Shown here: positions 1 to 8,305 of the stretch, one piece after another
Position numbering within the stretch: position 1 is the first letter of the stretch
Layout of the letters: each line of letters starts with the position of its first letter
Assembly (NCBI GenBank): GCA_937974575.1
Contig: CALJVI010000055.1
Coordinates: 1 to 34,125 of the forward strand
From: an uncultured Saprospiraceae bacterium
GTDB lineage: Bacteria > Bacteroidota > Bacteroidia > Chitinophagales > Saprospiraceae
Direction: 5' to 3'
DNA: 34,125 nucleotides
The notes under the pieces: model-generated
Seen by the model: only the letters and a program-made list of their open reading frames with translations
Database searches by the model: none
What the model was told of the DNA's origin: nothing
Made by a program: the position numbers and the translations under genes

Positions 1-2
1 CA

Positions 3-827
3 ACCGAGAAGCGATTGCTAGCTCTTAAAGCTCAATCTCCTCTTTTGGAAGTGCAAAATCTATGTTCATACTACCCTTTAAAGAAGAACTTTTTTGGGAA
101 AACAACAGATCAGTTTAAAGCGGTAGAAAATGTAAGTTTTAATATTTACCCTGGCGAAACCTTAGGTTTAGTTGGAGAATCTGGTTGTGGTAAGTCCACC
201 CTTGGCAGGACAATCATCAAGCTCAAGGAGGCATATTCTGGCAGTATAAGCTATGAAGGGAATGATGTCCTACGATGCCCTAAAAAGGAACTAAAAGCTC
301 TTCGTAAGAAGATGCAAATTATTTTTCAGGATCCATATTCATCGCTCAATCCACGGATGCAAATTGGAAGGGCGATCATGGAACCCATGGAGGTGCATCA
401 TTTATATGCTAATGACAAAGAGCGAAAAGAAAGAGCCATTTACCTACTCGAAAAGGTAGCGCTTGGTGCAGAACATTTTCAAAGATATCCGCATCAGTTT
501 TCTGGAGGGCAAAGACAACGTATATGCATTGCTCGTGCTTTGGCCGTCGAACCAGATTTTATAATTTGTGATGAATCGGTTTCGGCATTAGATGTTTCAG
601 TACAAGCCTCTGTCATCAACTTGCTCAAGGATTTACAGGAGGAGCTTAATCTCACGTATTTGTTTATCAGCCACGATCTATCCGTGGTACAGTATATTAG
701 TGATAGAATTTTGGTTATGCAACAGGGCCAAATAGTTGAAAAAGGTTCAGCAAATGATATCTTTACGAATGCCCAAAACACTTATACACAAAAGTTAATA
801 GATGCGATACCAGTGCTTCCTTATTGA
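3..827 (+). CDS. Oligopeptide/dipeptide-type ABC transporter ATP-binding protein, C-terminal part (5' end outside window)
   Basis: ATPase that powers uptake or export of peptides or similar solutes through an inner-membrane permease. The reading frame is open to the window edge. The first start-like codon is a TTG at 15, so the true start probably lies upstream. Counting from that TTG, I see Walker A GESGCGKST (54-62), Q-loop Q105, the signature FSGGQ (162-166), Walker B FIICDE (182-187) and the H-loop His220. The end (QNTYTQKLIDAIP) looks like the beginning of the oligopeptide/dipeptide C-terminal extension. The family resemblance is to DppF/OppF/GsiA. In Bacteroidota the DppD-like and DppF-like domains are often fused into one chain of about 550-600 residues, so this may be the second half of such a tandem protein (inference). 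No permease genes follow it. Confidence 0.88.
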   Translation, partial: TEKRLLALKAQSPLLEVQNLCSYYPLKKNFFGKTTDQFKAVENVSFNIYPGETLGLVGESGCGKSTLGRTIIKLKEAYSGSISYEGNDVLRCPKKELKALRKKMQIIFQDPYSSLNPRMQIGRAIMEPMEVHHLYANDKERKERAIYLLEKVALGAEHFQRYPHQFSGGQRQRICIARALAVEPDFIICDESVSALDVSVQASVINLLKDLQEELNLTYLFISHDLSVVQYISDRILVMQQGQIVEKGSANDIFTNAQNTYTQKLIDAIPVLPY

Positions 828-884
828 GGTAATTAGAGTATCCTTATTTTGTAAATTATTATTTAAACAATTGATTTTTTATTT

Positions 885-1709
885 ATGGATAGTGTTAAGA
901 TAGAAGAGTACATCAGCAAATTTACAGACTGGGCAGTTGTATTTGTACCTAAGTTATTGATGGCCGTTTTAATTGTAATCGTAGGTCTTTTTTTGGTGAA
1001 GCGTATTAGCAAAGTCATTGCTATGACCTTTAAAAAAGCTAATCTCGGAATTGAAGTCGCGGGTTTTCTTACTTCTTTATTAGATATTTTATTGAAAGCA
1101 ATTGTCTTTATATTTGCTGCAAGTATTATTGGTTTTGAGGTGTCTACTTTATTAGGCGTTTTTGCAGCGGCGGGTTTCGCTGTTGGCTTAGCATTGCAGG
1201 GGTTTCTAGGGAATTTTGCTTCAGGTTTGACTATACTCTTTTTTAAGCCATACCGTGTAGGAGACTGGGTAAAAGTTTCAGATCATTTTGGTAAAGTAAA
1301 TGATATTCAGATTTTCAATACCACCTTGGAAACGCCTAACGACAAAACATTGATTATACCAAACGGGCAAGTGACAGATAATATCATTACTAATTTTTCT
1401 ACCAAAGGAAATATACGGCTTGAGTTGGCTGTGACGATGCCCTATGAAGAAAGCTTTCCAAAGGTAAAAAAGGTGATACAAGGAGCATTAGACAGTTGTT
1501 CGATTATACTCAGCGAGCCTGGAGCGCAAATTGGGATCGAAGCATATGATAGTCATAGTATAGTCGTAGCTGTGCGCCCTTATATTCATCCAGACGAATA
1601 CTGGAATGCAACCTTTGAAGTGTATAGTGCAATCAAAAAAGCGTTTAGTGAGAATGATATTAAAGCAGCTTATTCCGAAGGGGTTGAGCTAGGCAAGATA
1701 GGCGTGTAA
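885..1709 (+). CDS. Small-conductance mechanosensitive channel, MscS family
   Basis: Inner-membrane channel that opens under membrane tension and releases solutes during hypo-osmotic shock. The 274 residues match the length of minimal MscS proteins (E. coli MscS has 286). Hydrophobic segments lie at about 19-41 and 63-85. The pore helix at about 90-121 is rich in Gly and Ala (AAAGFAVGLALQGFLGNF), the MscS hallmark. It is followed by the beta-domain motif KPYRVGDWVKV (121-131) and by TLIIPNGQV (155-163), a conserved MscS signature. The ATG at 885 is the only good start. The gene sits 57 bases after the ABC gene, and an intergenic repeat element begins 4 bases after its stop. Subfamily beyond plain MscS cannot be decided by eye. 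Confidence 0.93.
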   Translation: MDSVKIEEYISKFTDWAVVFVPKLLMAVLIVIVGLFLVKRISKVIAMTFKKANLGIEVAGFLTSLLDILLKAIVFIFAASIIGFEVSTLLGVFAAAGFAVGLALQGFLGNFASGLTILFFKPYRVGDWVKVSDHFGKVNDIQIFNTTLETPNDKTLIIPNGQVTDNIITNFSTKGNIRLELAVTMPYEESFPKVKKVIQGALDSCSIILSEPGAQIGIEAYDSHSIVVAVRPYIHPDEYWNATFEVYSAIKKAFSENDIKAAYSEGVELGKIGV

Positions 1710-1713
1710 AAGA

Positions 1714-1840
1714 GGTTTGGGCGTGCCCCAGACTTTCCGCTTTTAAGAGCGGTAAGCCTGCGTCCTGTGTTCCATGGCTCCGCTCCGCTGCGGTCTTTTT
1801 TGAAAATAAAAAAAGACTAAACCATTCCACCCAGTCACGC
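1714..1840 (+). repeat. Degenerate Bacteroidota-type intergenic repeat element, copy A
   Basis: GC-rich block in an AT-rich intergenic region. It opens with GGTTTGGGCGTGCCCC and closes with CCATTCCACCCAGTCACGC, the same kinds of ends as copies C and E on this strand and copies B and D on the other. It holds a small hairpin (CCGCT 1737-1741 with AGCGG 1748-1752) and a GGCTCCGCTCCGCTGCGGTC tract. It fills nearly the whole gap between the MscS gene and the XdhC gene. Element boundaries are judged by eye. Confidence 0.6.
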
Positions 1841-1861
1841 GGGATATTGCACAGGTTATAA

Positions 1862-2992
1862 ATGGACCACTATCAATTTATTAATTCTCAGATCTTGAAA
1901 GAAATTAGACAAATAATTGAGGTTTACGACGGTATCGATTTTACTAAAGAAAAAGTAGCTTTAGCATCAGTTGTAAATGTAGAGGAGTCTTCCTACAGAC
2001 GCATAGGTGCACGTATGTTGGTGCGAAGTAATGGTCAGTGGATAGGAGGAATCAGTGGAGGCTGTCTAGAAGGTGACGCTTTAAAAAGATCTCAGTATGC
2101 TATCTATGAAAATTCGCCCAGTAAGGTAGTATATGATACTATGGAGGATGATCAAAATCAAATTGGAGTAGGTCTAGGATGCAATGGCAGAATAGAAGTA
2201 ATATTTACACCCATTGACCATCTAAATTCAAATAACGAAATTGAGGTTCTGAGATCAATCGTTAGTCAAGATACCTCTTCAGTTATTATTAAAGCTATTG
2301 AAGTAGATGATCAGGATCTATTGGGTAAGTTACAATTGGCTAATCCGCAAGTAAATTCGGATGAGTTTGGTTTTAGCAAAAAAATAATTAACGAGGAAGT
2401 CGCGCAAGTCTTACAATCTGGAAGATCAAGTATCCAAAGCTGGACGGATGCAAAAGGGAATACTTTAAGACTATTATTTGAATTGATAAGACCCGAGATC
2501 CATTTGATTATTGTAGGTGATAATTATGATGTAACCGCATTAGTTGGTTTGAGCTCAGAATTGGGTTGGGATATCTCAGTAGTAGGAGACGTAAAAAAAC
2601 TAAGTAAACAGGTAGTCAAGCAAGTTCAAAGAGTAGTTCCATTGATGCAAGCTGATAGCATAAAAGTGCATAATTGCACCGCCGTGGTACTTTTATCCCA
2701 TGACTATAATAAAGATAAAAGTGTACTCCCTTTATTTCTAGAAAAGAAAGTTCCTTATTTAGGCATGTTGGGTCCTAAAAAACGTATGCTAAAAATGCAA
2801 GAAGATTTGGGGACTTACAATCTGGCTAAGATACCCATCTTTTTTAGCCCGGTCGGTCTTGAGATTGGTGCTGAATCTCCAAGTGAAATAGCACTTTCTA
2901 TTGCTGCAGAGATTGTAGCTGTATTTAGAGGCAAAAAAGGAACACCATTGCGGGATAAAGTAGGGAGTATCCACCCTAGAACCATGCATTGA
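1862..2992 (+). CDS. XdhC/CoxI family protein
   Basis: XdhC proteins bind molybdenum cofactor and help sulfurate it and insert it into xanthine dehydrogenase-type enzymes in the cytoplasm. The 376 residues show both expected halves. The N-terminal XdhC/CoxI domain carries GISGGCLEGD (63-72) and GVGLGCNGRIEVI (102-114). The C-terminal Rossmann-like domain starts at HLIIVGDNYDV (214-224) and continues with VVLLSHDYNKD (275-285), GMLGPKKRM (301-309) and PVGLEIGAESPSEIALSIAA (330-349). The usual nucleotide-binding GxGxxG is replaced here by GDNYDV, so dinucleotide binding is doubtful. The ATG at 1862 follows an A/T-rich stretch without a Shine-Dalgarno sequence. No molybdenum hydroxylase subunits are nearby, so its client enzyme is encoded elsewhere or is unknown. 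Confidence 0.9.
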   Translation: MDHYQFINSQILKEIRQIIEVYDGIDFTKEKVALASVVNVEESSYRRIGARMLVRSNGQWIGGISGGCLEGDALKRSQYAIYENSPSKVVYDTMEDDQNQIGVGLGCNGRIEVIFTPIDHLNSNNEIEVLRSIVSQDTSSVIIKAIEVDDQDLLGKLQLANPQVNSDEFGFSKKIINEEVAQVLQSGRSSIQSWTDAKGNTLRLLFELIRPEIHLIIVGDNYDVTALVGLSSELGWDISVVGDVKKLSKQVVKQVQRVVPLMQADSIKVHNCTAVVLLSHDYNKDKSVLPLFLEKKVPYLGMLGPKKRMLKMQEDLGTYNLAKIPIFFSPVGLEIGAESPSEIALSIAAEIVAVFRGKKGTPLRDKVGSIHPRTMH

Positions 2993-3064
2993 TTTTATTT
3001 GTTTTAGTTATTATAGGAGTATTGTGCAAAAGGTAATAGTACATTAAATCCAATTGTACTTTTA

Positions 3065-3142
3065 ATGAAAAACATGCTTATTGTATGCTTAATCCTTAAC
3101 TTGCACTTACATTCTGCCTGCTCGGTTTATAAAATAGCTTAA
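3065..3142 (+). CDS. Possible 25-residue lipoprotein-like small protein
   Basis: A 25-codon ATG ORF (TAA stop) ends 10 bases before the start of the DUF6428 gene. The predicted peptide begins MKN, has a hydrophobic stretch MLIVCLILNLHL, and reaches a lipobox-like LHSAC with the Cys near residue 19. Only about six residues follow. This resembles the layout of entericidin-like lipopeptides, but no sequence relationship can be claimed. It could equally be a chance ORF or a short upstream ORF that affects translation of the next gene. There is no Shine-Dalgarno sequence, which is normal for this phylum. Confidence 0.25.
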   Translation: MKNMLIVCLILNLHLHSACSVYKIA

Positions 3143-3152
3143 ATTTAATAAT

Positions 3153-3620
3153 ATGACAATCGAAGAAATTAAAGGAATACTATCAAAATCAAAAGAAATA
3201 TCATTCAAGCTTCCAAATGGAGAAATGGTGCCAGCCCATTTTCATGTGACTGAAGTAGGAAAGATTGAAAAGAATTTTATTGATTGTGGAGGCACTATGC
3301 GACATGAGCTTATCGCTAATTTCCAATTATGGAATGCTAATGATTATGACCATAGATTGCATCCCGAAAAGTTGTTTGATATCATAAAGTTATCTCAAGA
3401 TAAGCTCGAAATAGGAGACCTTCCTATAGAAGTAGAATATCAAGGTGCAACTATTGGCAAATACGGTTTGGATTACAATGGAGAATCATTTGTACTCACT
3501 ACGAAGATGACGGACTGTTTAGCAAAAGATGGCTGTCTTGTGCCAGATGAGAAGATGAAAGTAGATCTCTCTTCATTGACTGTAGGAGGATCCTGTACGC
3601 CTGGTTCTGGATGTTGCTAA
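3153..3620 (+). CDS. DUF6428 family protein (Cys-rich tail)
   Basis: Small cytoplasmic protein (155 residues) that I recognise as the Bacteroidota family DUF6428, usually found beside arsenic resistance genes. No biochemical role is known to me. Visible hallmarks are LPNGEMVPAHFHVTEVG (20-36), IDCGGTMRHE (43-52), NFQLWNANDYDHRLHPEKL (56-74), EVEYQGATIGKYGLDYNG (93-110) and a C-terminal CTPGSGCC (148-155). Cysteines at 45, 122, 128, 148, 154 and 155, with His29 and His31, suggest binding of a soft metal or metalloid (inference). Here it has no arsR, arsenate reductase or arsenite exporter next to it. It is followed 54 bases later by an EamA transporter. Confidence 0.75.
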   Translation: MTIEEIKGILSKSKEISFKLPNGEMVPAHFHVTEVGKIEKNFIDCGGTMRHELIANFQLWNANDYDHRLHPEKLFDIIKLSQDKLEIGDLPIEVEYQGATIGKYGLDYNGESFVLTTKMTDCLAKDGCLVPDEKMKVDLSSLTVGGSCTPGSGCC

Positions 3621-3674
3621 ATCTGCATTCAGGAATAGAGTTTCTTTACATGGATATCCTTAAGCGAGAAGCAA

Positions 3675-4553
3675 TTGAAGGACAATAAATTACAGTACTT
3701 TCTACTTTTCAATTTTGCCATGATATGCATCAGTACATCAGGGGTGTTGGGCAGTAATCTTACTTTGTTTCCGCCTCTAAGTATTTGGTTTAGATGTTTA
3801 TTTGCGGCTATTCTATTAGGTATCTATTGCAAATTTCAAGGCCTCAATTTTCAGTTGATAAAAGGTAAAAGTACCAGAACGGTATTTATCAATGGAGTAC
3901 TAATGACCCTGCATTGGGTAGCTTACTTTTTTGCACTGACTTATACGAATGTTGCTATTTCAATGCTAGCAGTATTTACGTATCCGATGATGACCACTCT
4001 AATGGAGCCCTTATTTTTTAAGCTTCAACTACAATCCCGATCTATACTGCTGTCCTTTCTTATTCTTATAGGAGTATTCTTTTTACTTCCAAGTTTTGAC
4101 ATGGCCAATAGTGATACGAAGGGTTTAGTATTTGGGATATTATCTGGCTTCTTTTATGCATTAAGAAACATTCTTTCAAAAGGAGAAATAGACTCTTATA
4201 ATGGTTCTATACTTATGTTTTATCAGTGTGTCATAGCGGTACTCATTCTCATTCCAGTTTTCTTTTTTACTCAACCTTCATTTGATATAGTGGTAGAAGA
4301 ATTGCCATATCTTATTGGATTGGGATTGATAACTACTGCTATAGGTCACACGATGTTTCTCAATAGCTTTGGCCACTTTAATATAAGCACTGCTAGTATT
4401 ATGAGTAGCCTACAGCCAGTATATGGAATCATTCTAGCGATTATATTCCTGAGTGAAATTCCCAGTTGGCGTAGTGTACTTGGCGGTGCCATCATTATGA
4501 TCTGTGTTATGATGGAGAGTTTAGCCTCGCTGAAGACTAAGTCGATAGCTTGA
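3675..4553 (+). CDS. EamA/DMT-superfamily transporter
   Basis: Inner-membrane permease of the drug/metabolite transporter superfamily (RhaT/EamA type); the substrate cannot be told from sequence. The 292 residues form about ten hydrophobic segments in two EamA repeats, roughly residues 5-138 and 150-285. The second repeat ends with SIMSSLQPVYGIILAIIFLSE, typical of the family (split here: SIMSSLQPVYG, then IILAIIFLSE). The start is uncertain: the TTG at 3675 keeps the first membrane helix intact, whereas the first ATG (3720) would cut into it, so TTG is preferred. An in-frame stop lies at 3636. A stand-alone gene between the DUF6428 and aminotransferase genes. Confidence 0.88.
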   Translation: MKDNKLQYFLLFNFAMICISTSGVLGSNLTLFPPLSIWFRCLFAAILLGIYCKFQGLNFQLIKGKSTRTVFINGVLMTLHWVAYFFALTYTNVAISMLAVFTYPMMTTLMEPLFFKLQLQSRSILLSFLILIGVFFLLPSFDMANSDTKGLVFGILSGFFYALRNILSKGEIDSYNGSILMFYQCVIAVLILIPVFFFTQPSFDIVVEELPYLIGLGLITTAIGHTMFLNSFGHFNISTASIMSSLQPVYGIILAIIFLSEIPSWRSVLGGAIIMICVMMESLASLKTKSIA

Positions 4554-4621
4554 TTTATTGCTTGGTATAAGAATTTGTAAATTGAAATATTATTATTACA
4601 TTATTTCTAAATTCAAAGCCA

Positions 4622-5785
4622 ATGAATCTTACTTGTCAAAAGCATTTATTTCAACTTTCGGATGATGGTCATTATCTAAACTGTGCATACAAGGCACCTC
4701 TATTAAGAAGCTCGGAATACGCTGCTATCGAAGCTCTTGAAAGAGGTAGGAATCCCAATAGGATAACCACCAAGGACTTTTTTGATCAAAGCGAATTAGT
4801 CAGACAAGAGTTTGGACTAATTATCAATTCCCCAGCTAAGAATATTGCAATTATTTCTTCTACATCATATGGTTTTGCTAGTCTGTTATTAAATGTGAAA
4901 GGCAAACCAAATGGCAATGCAATTACTATTGGAGATGAGTTTCCAAGCGGATACTTTGCACTTAAGAAATGGTGTTTAAGCGAAGATCAAGAATTCACTG
5001 TAGTAGCGTCAAATCCTAATCTTTCTCAGCAAGGCAAAGACTGGAACGAGCGTTTATTAGCTGCAATCAACGATTCGACATCTGTAGTGCTTATGTCAAG
5101 TATCCATTGGTCAACAGGGCTAAAATATGATCTAGAAGCAATTGGGGCAAAGTGTAGGGCGGTAGGAGCTAAGTTTCTTATAGATGGTGCACAAACGATA
5201 GGTGCTTTACCCTTGGATGTGAAACAATGCAATATTGATGGATTGGTATGTGCTTCTTATAAATGTTTATTTGGTGCTTACTCTATGTGCCTCATGTATG
5301 TGCATGAGGATTTCTTTGATGGCATACCTTTGGAAGAGGCTTGGATGAATAGGGAAGCTGCCCAAGACTTCAGTAGGCTATCAGAGTATAATGATAATTA
5401 TCAAGAAGGAGCATTCAGATATAACGTTGGTCAAACTTCAAACTTCATTCTTACACCACTAGTACTATCTTCACTAAAGCAAATAAACAGTTGGGGGGTA
5501 TCAAATATTCAATCATATTGTAAAGATTTGGCACTTCCATTTATGCATGAAATGAAATCTAAAGGTTTTACTTTTGAAGAAGAGCCATACTTGTGTTATC
5601 ATCTCTTTAGTATTAAAATTGGAGATTCAAGAGTAGCACAAATGACAGCGCTGTTGAAAGAAAGAAAATTGCATATTTCAATTAGAGGGGAGTATCTGCG
5701 AATTTCATTGAATGTGTTTAATGATGCGAGTGATCTTGAAGTTCTTGCAGATTCACTAATACAAATGACCGCTCAAAAAGTATAA
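4622..5785 (+). CDS. Class-V aminotransferase (PLP-dependent, NifS/kynureninase-like fold)
   Basis: PLP enzyme of fold type I, 387 residues, cytoplasmic. The cofactor aspartate lies in IDGAQTIGALPLDV (187-200) and the Schiff-base lysine is most likely Lys214 in CASYKCLFGAYSMCLMYV. Other family marks are TSYGFASLL (81-89), GDEFPSGY (104-111), SSIHWSTG (159-166) and RGEYLRISLNVFND near the end, where the Arg would hold the substrate carboxylate. It does not show the mobile-loop Cys signature of housekeeping cysteine desulfurases, so another role (amino-group transfer, elimination or a selenocysteine-lyase-like reaction) is possible. The DUF1569 gene follows 25 bases later and may be co-transcribed. 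Confidence 0.85.
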   Translation: MNLTCQKHLFQLSDDGHYLNCAYKAPLLRSSEYAAIEALERGRNPNRITTKDFFDQSELVRQEFGLIINSPAKNIAIISSTSYGFASLLLNVKGKPNGNAITIGDEFPSGYFALKKWCLSEDQEFTVVASNPNLSQQGKDWNERLLAAINDSTSVVLMSSIHWSTGLKYDLEAIGAKCRAVGAKFLIDGAQTIGALPLDVKQCNIDGLVCASYKCLFGAYSMCLMYVHEDFFDGIPLEEAWMNREAAQDFSRLSEYNDNYQEGAFRYNVGQTSNFILTPLVLSSLKQINSWGVSNIQSYCKDLALPFMHEMKSKGFTFEEEPYLCYHLFSIKIGDSRVAQMTALLKERKLHISIRGEYLRISLNVFNDASDLEVLADSLIQMTAQKV

Positions 5786-5810
5786 CAACAATCAAAATCA
5801 ATCACCTATT

Positions 5811-6263
5811 ATGAAGAATCTATTTGATAAAACGGATGTAGAAACTACTTTAGAAAGAATAGAAAACCTTACTCCGCAGACAAAGCCACAATGGGGTAAG
5901 ATGTCAGTAGCGCAGATGCTTGCCCATATCAATGTAGCGTATGATATGGCTTTTACTGATAAGTATCCAAAAGCCAATGGCTTTTCAAGATTCATGCTAA
6001 AGCTTTTTGTGAAAAAGGCAGTAGTAGGCCCAAAACCATATCCAAAAAATGGGAGAACAGCACCTCAATTTATTATTTCTGATCAGAGGGATTTTGACCA
6101 AGAAAAATCAAAGCTCCTTACTTATATGAAGAAAGCACAAGAGCTTGGTGCTGCTCACTTCGAGCAGAAAGAATCCAACTCTTTTGGACCCTTGACTAGC
6201 CAAGAATGGAACGTAATGTTCGCTAAGCATCTAGATCATCATTTGACCCAATTTGGAGTCTAG
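5811..6263 (+). CDS. DUF1569 family protein (DinB-like four-helix bundle)
   Basis: 150-residue cytoplasmic protein of the DinB/YfiT-like superfamily, small helical bundles that often bind a metal through three histidines. Matching positions are MSVAQMLAHINVAYDMA (31-47, His39) and the C-terminal HLDHHLTQFGV (140-150, His140, His143 and His144). QFIISDQRDFDQEKSKL around the middle is also typical of DUF1569. Substrate and function are unknown; thiol-dependent transferase activity is only a superfamily analogy. It ends 2 bases from the stop of the convergent symporter gene. Confidence 0.8.
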   Translation: MKNLFDKTDVETTLERIENLTPQTKPQWGKMSVAQMLAHINVAYDMAFTDKYPKANGFSRFMLKLFVKKAVVGPKPYPKNGRTAPQFIISDQRDFDQEKSKLLTYMKKAQELGAAHFEQKESNSFGPLTSQEWNVMFAKHLDHHLTQFGV

Positions 6264-6265
6264 AT

Positions 6266-7948
6266 TTATCTAAATATAAAATACGTTGTCAAAACAAGTA
6301 AAGTGATGGCAATACCGACTGTCTTAGCATGTTTCCAAGGCGTGATATCTATTTCGTCTGTCACTACAGGTACATATTGATCTTCCGTTTTTACAGGGCT
6401 CATAGCTCTAAAAACAAACATGATGGCCATATTGACTACAAAGAGGATACCCATGATATGCAAAAAGTGCGGATATGCAGCAGCTTTTATTAGATCCAGT
6501 TCTTTGGCGTCTGTGATTCCACTTGCCTGTGCGGCTTCAAGTGCAGCGTTAGTGAAGTGTGGACTCAGTACTAGTAAACTGAATAAGTACATGATAACAC
6601 CTCCTATGAGTACCACTTTAGCACCTATAGCTGGTACTTTTTTGGAGAATGTACCCACTAATACCACTGCTAATATTGGAACACTTAAACTACCAAGTGC
6701 TTGTTGTATATAGGAAAATAAACCATCCGGTGCTTTTGCAATTAAAGGTGCAATGGTCATCCCGATTACTGCCAAGACCAGCCCAAAATACTTTCCTGCC
6801 TTTACGGTTTGTTTTTCTGTAGCATCTTTCTTAAAAAATTGCTTGTACAAATCAAACCCAAAAAGAGTCGCACTACTATTGAGCAGACTGTTGAAAGAAC
6901 TCAAAACTGCTCCAAATAGCACTGCAGCAAAAAATCCTAGAAATGCACCAGGCAATACTTTTCGTACCAGCTCAGGGTAGGCTTGATCTGCATTTGTCAA
7001 GTCTCCCTCAAATACGTGCCAAGCTATGATACCTGGAAGTACCACTATGATAGGGATTAAAAATTTTACGAAAGCTGCTAGTATTACTCCTTTCTGTCCT
7101 TCGGCTAAACTTCTAGCACCAAAAACTCTTTGGAGTATGGATTGATTGGTTCCCCAATAATACATCTGAGCGATCATCATTCCCGTAAATATAGTTCCAA
7201 ATGGAATGGAAGAACTTGGTCCTCCTATTACGTTAAATTTTTCTGGATTTGCATTCCATAGGGTGCTCATTCCCTGACTCACGCTACCATCACCGATCAA
7301 ACTTAGTCCATAGTACGGAATCAAAAGTCCACCTATAAGTAGTCCGATTGCATTGACCAAATCAGAAACAGCAACTGCCTTTAGTCCTCCAAAAATGGCA
7401 TAAATGATACCGATTATACCTATGGACCAAACACATATCCTAATCACGGTATCCTGAGACTTACCCAGTAATGTAGGAAGGTCAAACATGGTTGAAAACG
7501 CTATGGAACCAGAGTATAGTATGGTAGGCAAAAGTACTATCCCAAAAGCAATCAAGAAAAGGATTGACAATATAGCTTTGGTGTTTTGATCAAATCTTCC
7601 CTTTATAAATTCAGGGATGGTCGTAATACCCGATCGCATATATTTGGGCAAAAGAAATATGGCTGTGACTACCATAGCAATTGCAGCCAGTGTTTCCCAA
7701 GCCATGACCAACACGCCTTCTGAAAAGGATTGACCGTTAAGACCCACAATTTGCTCTGCTGAAAGATTCGTCAATAGCAAAGATCCTGCTATTGTAATAG
7801 CTCCAAGGCTTCTGCCTCCAAGAAAGTATCCATCTGCAGAACTTTCATCTGTACCCCGTGTAGCAAAAAATGCAACAGCAGCAACCAATAAAGTAAAGCC
7901 CAAAAAGGAGACAATTGCCAAAATATCCATATGTATGTAGTTTTTCAT
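6266..7948 (-). CDS. Solute:sodium symporter (SSS family, YidK/SglT-like)
   Basis: Inner-membrane Na+-coupled permease, probably for a sugar or related organic solute. The 560 residues have about 14 hydrophobic segments. Family marks are YFLGGRSLGAITIAGSLLLT near the N-terminus, then NLSAEQIVGLNGQSF, GGLKAVAVSDLVNAIGL, YWGTNQSILQRVFGARSLAE and VLFGAVLSSFNSLLNSSATL. From memory these align closely with E. coli YidK and with the sugar-binding regions of Vibrio SglT. The ATG at 7948 is used; the Met at residue 7 is an alternative. A lone gene, convergent with the DUF1569 gene; its upstream region contains repeat copy B. The TIM-barrel lipoprotein gene about 2 kb away might act on a related sugar, but nothing shows this. 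Confidence 0.9.
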   Translation of the reverse strand: MKNYIHMDILAIVSFLGFTLLVAAVAFFATRGTDESSADGYFLGGRSLGAITIAGSLLLTNLSAEQIVGLNGQSFSEGVLVMAWETLAAIAMVVTAIFLLPKYMRSGITTIPEFIKGRFDQNTKAILSILFLIAFGIVLLPTILYSGSIAFSTMFDLPTLLGKSQDTVIRICVWSIGIIGIIYAIFGGLKAVAVSDLVNAIGLLIGGLLIPYYGLSLIGDGSVSQGMSTLWNANPEKFNVIGGPSSSIPFGTIFTGMMIAQMYYWGTNQSILQRVFGARSLAEGQKGVILAAFVKFLIPIIVVLPGIIAWHVFEGDLTNADQAYPELVRKVLPGAFLGFFAAVLFGAVLSSFNSLLNSSATLFGFDLYKQFFKKDATEKQTVKAGKYFGLVLAVIGMTIAPLIAKAPDGLFSYIQQALGSLSVPILAVVLVGTFSKKVPAIGAKVVLIGGVIMYLFSLLVLSPHFTNAALEAAQASGITDAKELDLIKAAAYPHFLHIMGILFVVNMAIMFVFRAMSPVKTEDQYVPVVTDEIDITPWKHAKTVGIAITLLVLTTYFIFR

Positions 7949-8090
7949 TTTCGAGGTGAATATTTAACCTTCAAGCAAATAGAGTCACCTTTTGCATAAA
8001 GATAAATAATGCTATGTAATTCTATAATTTATATTGCTGTTTCACCATTATCTTTCTTGAGAAGACCTTATTCTCTGGGTCAAGATCTAT

Positions 8091-8217
8091 GCGCCAGGGG
8101 TAGTAGCTAGCCCACAATTTTCTGTGGGAGTCCTTTAGGACCGAGTGAACAACGAGTAGCGGATGACCCGACCCTGCGGGCTGGGCCTGAAGTGTAGGCA
8201 AGGGGGACGCCCAAATT
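8091..8217 (-). repeat. Degenerate Bacteroidota-type intergenic repeat element, copy B
   Basis: Read on the minus strand it opens TTTGGGCGTCCCCC, carries the core GGTCGGGTCATCCGCTACT (8155-8173), includes a small hairpin around the paired CCCACA/TGTGGG, and closes with CTACTACCCCTGGCGC. This is the least degenerate copy in the window; the core is shared with copies C and E. It is much richer in GC than its flanks. Translated, it gives a PAGSGHPLLVVHS-like peptide of the sort that appears as a spurious hypothetical protein in annotations of this phylum. Confidence 0.7.
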
Positions 8218-8271
8218 AAAAACATTAGGACATACTTCCTGATAACAAGCACCGATGTGATAAATAAAAAT

Positions 8272-8279
8272 TAACTTTG
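8272..8279 (+). promoter_or_regulatory. Candidate -7 promoter box for rluF
   Basis: TAACTTTG matches the Bacteroidota housekeeping -7 consensus TAnnTTTG exactly and lies 26 bases before the rluF ATG. No TTTG/TTG -33 box is found at the expected 19-21 base spacing, so the call is tentative. Confidence 0.35.
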
Positions 8280-8305
8280 AGCAAAATAATAAATGGTCGC
8301 TTCGA

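Larger units (their letters stand above)
7949..8305. other. Divergent intergenic region (symporter / rluF)
   Basis: 357 bases without a supported gene. It must hold the promoters of both divergent genes. Repeat copy B occupies 8091-8217. A Bacteroidota -7-like box for rluF lies at 8272-8279. Between 7949 and 8090 the sequence is AT-rich with no clear hairpin or start. An apparent 76-residue minus-strand ORF here is a translation of the repeat element. Confidence 0.7.

Noticed and set aside
8022-8252. 76-codon minus-strand ORF
   Set aside because: Its middle is the translated repeat copy B; no protein-like features outside it.
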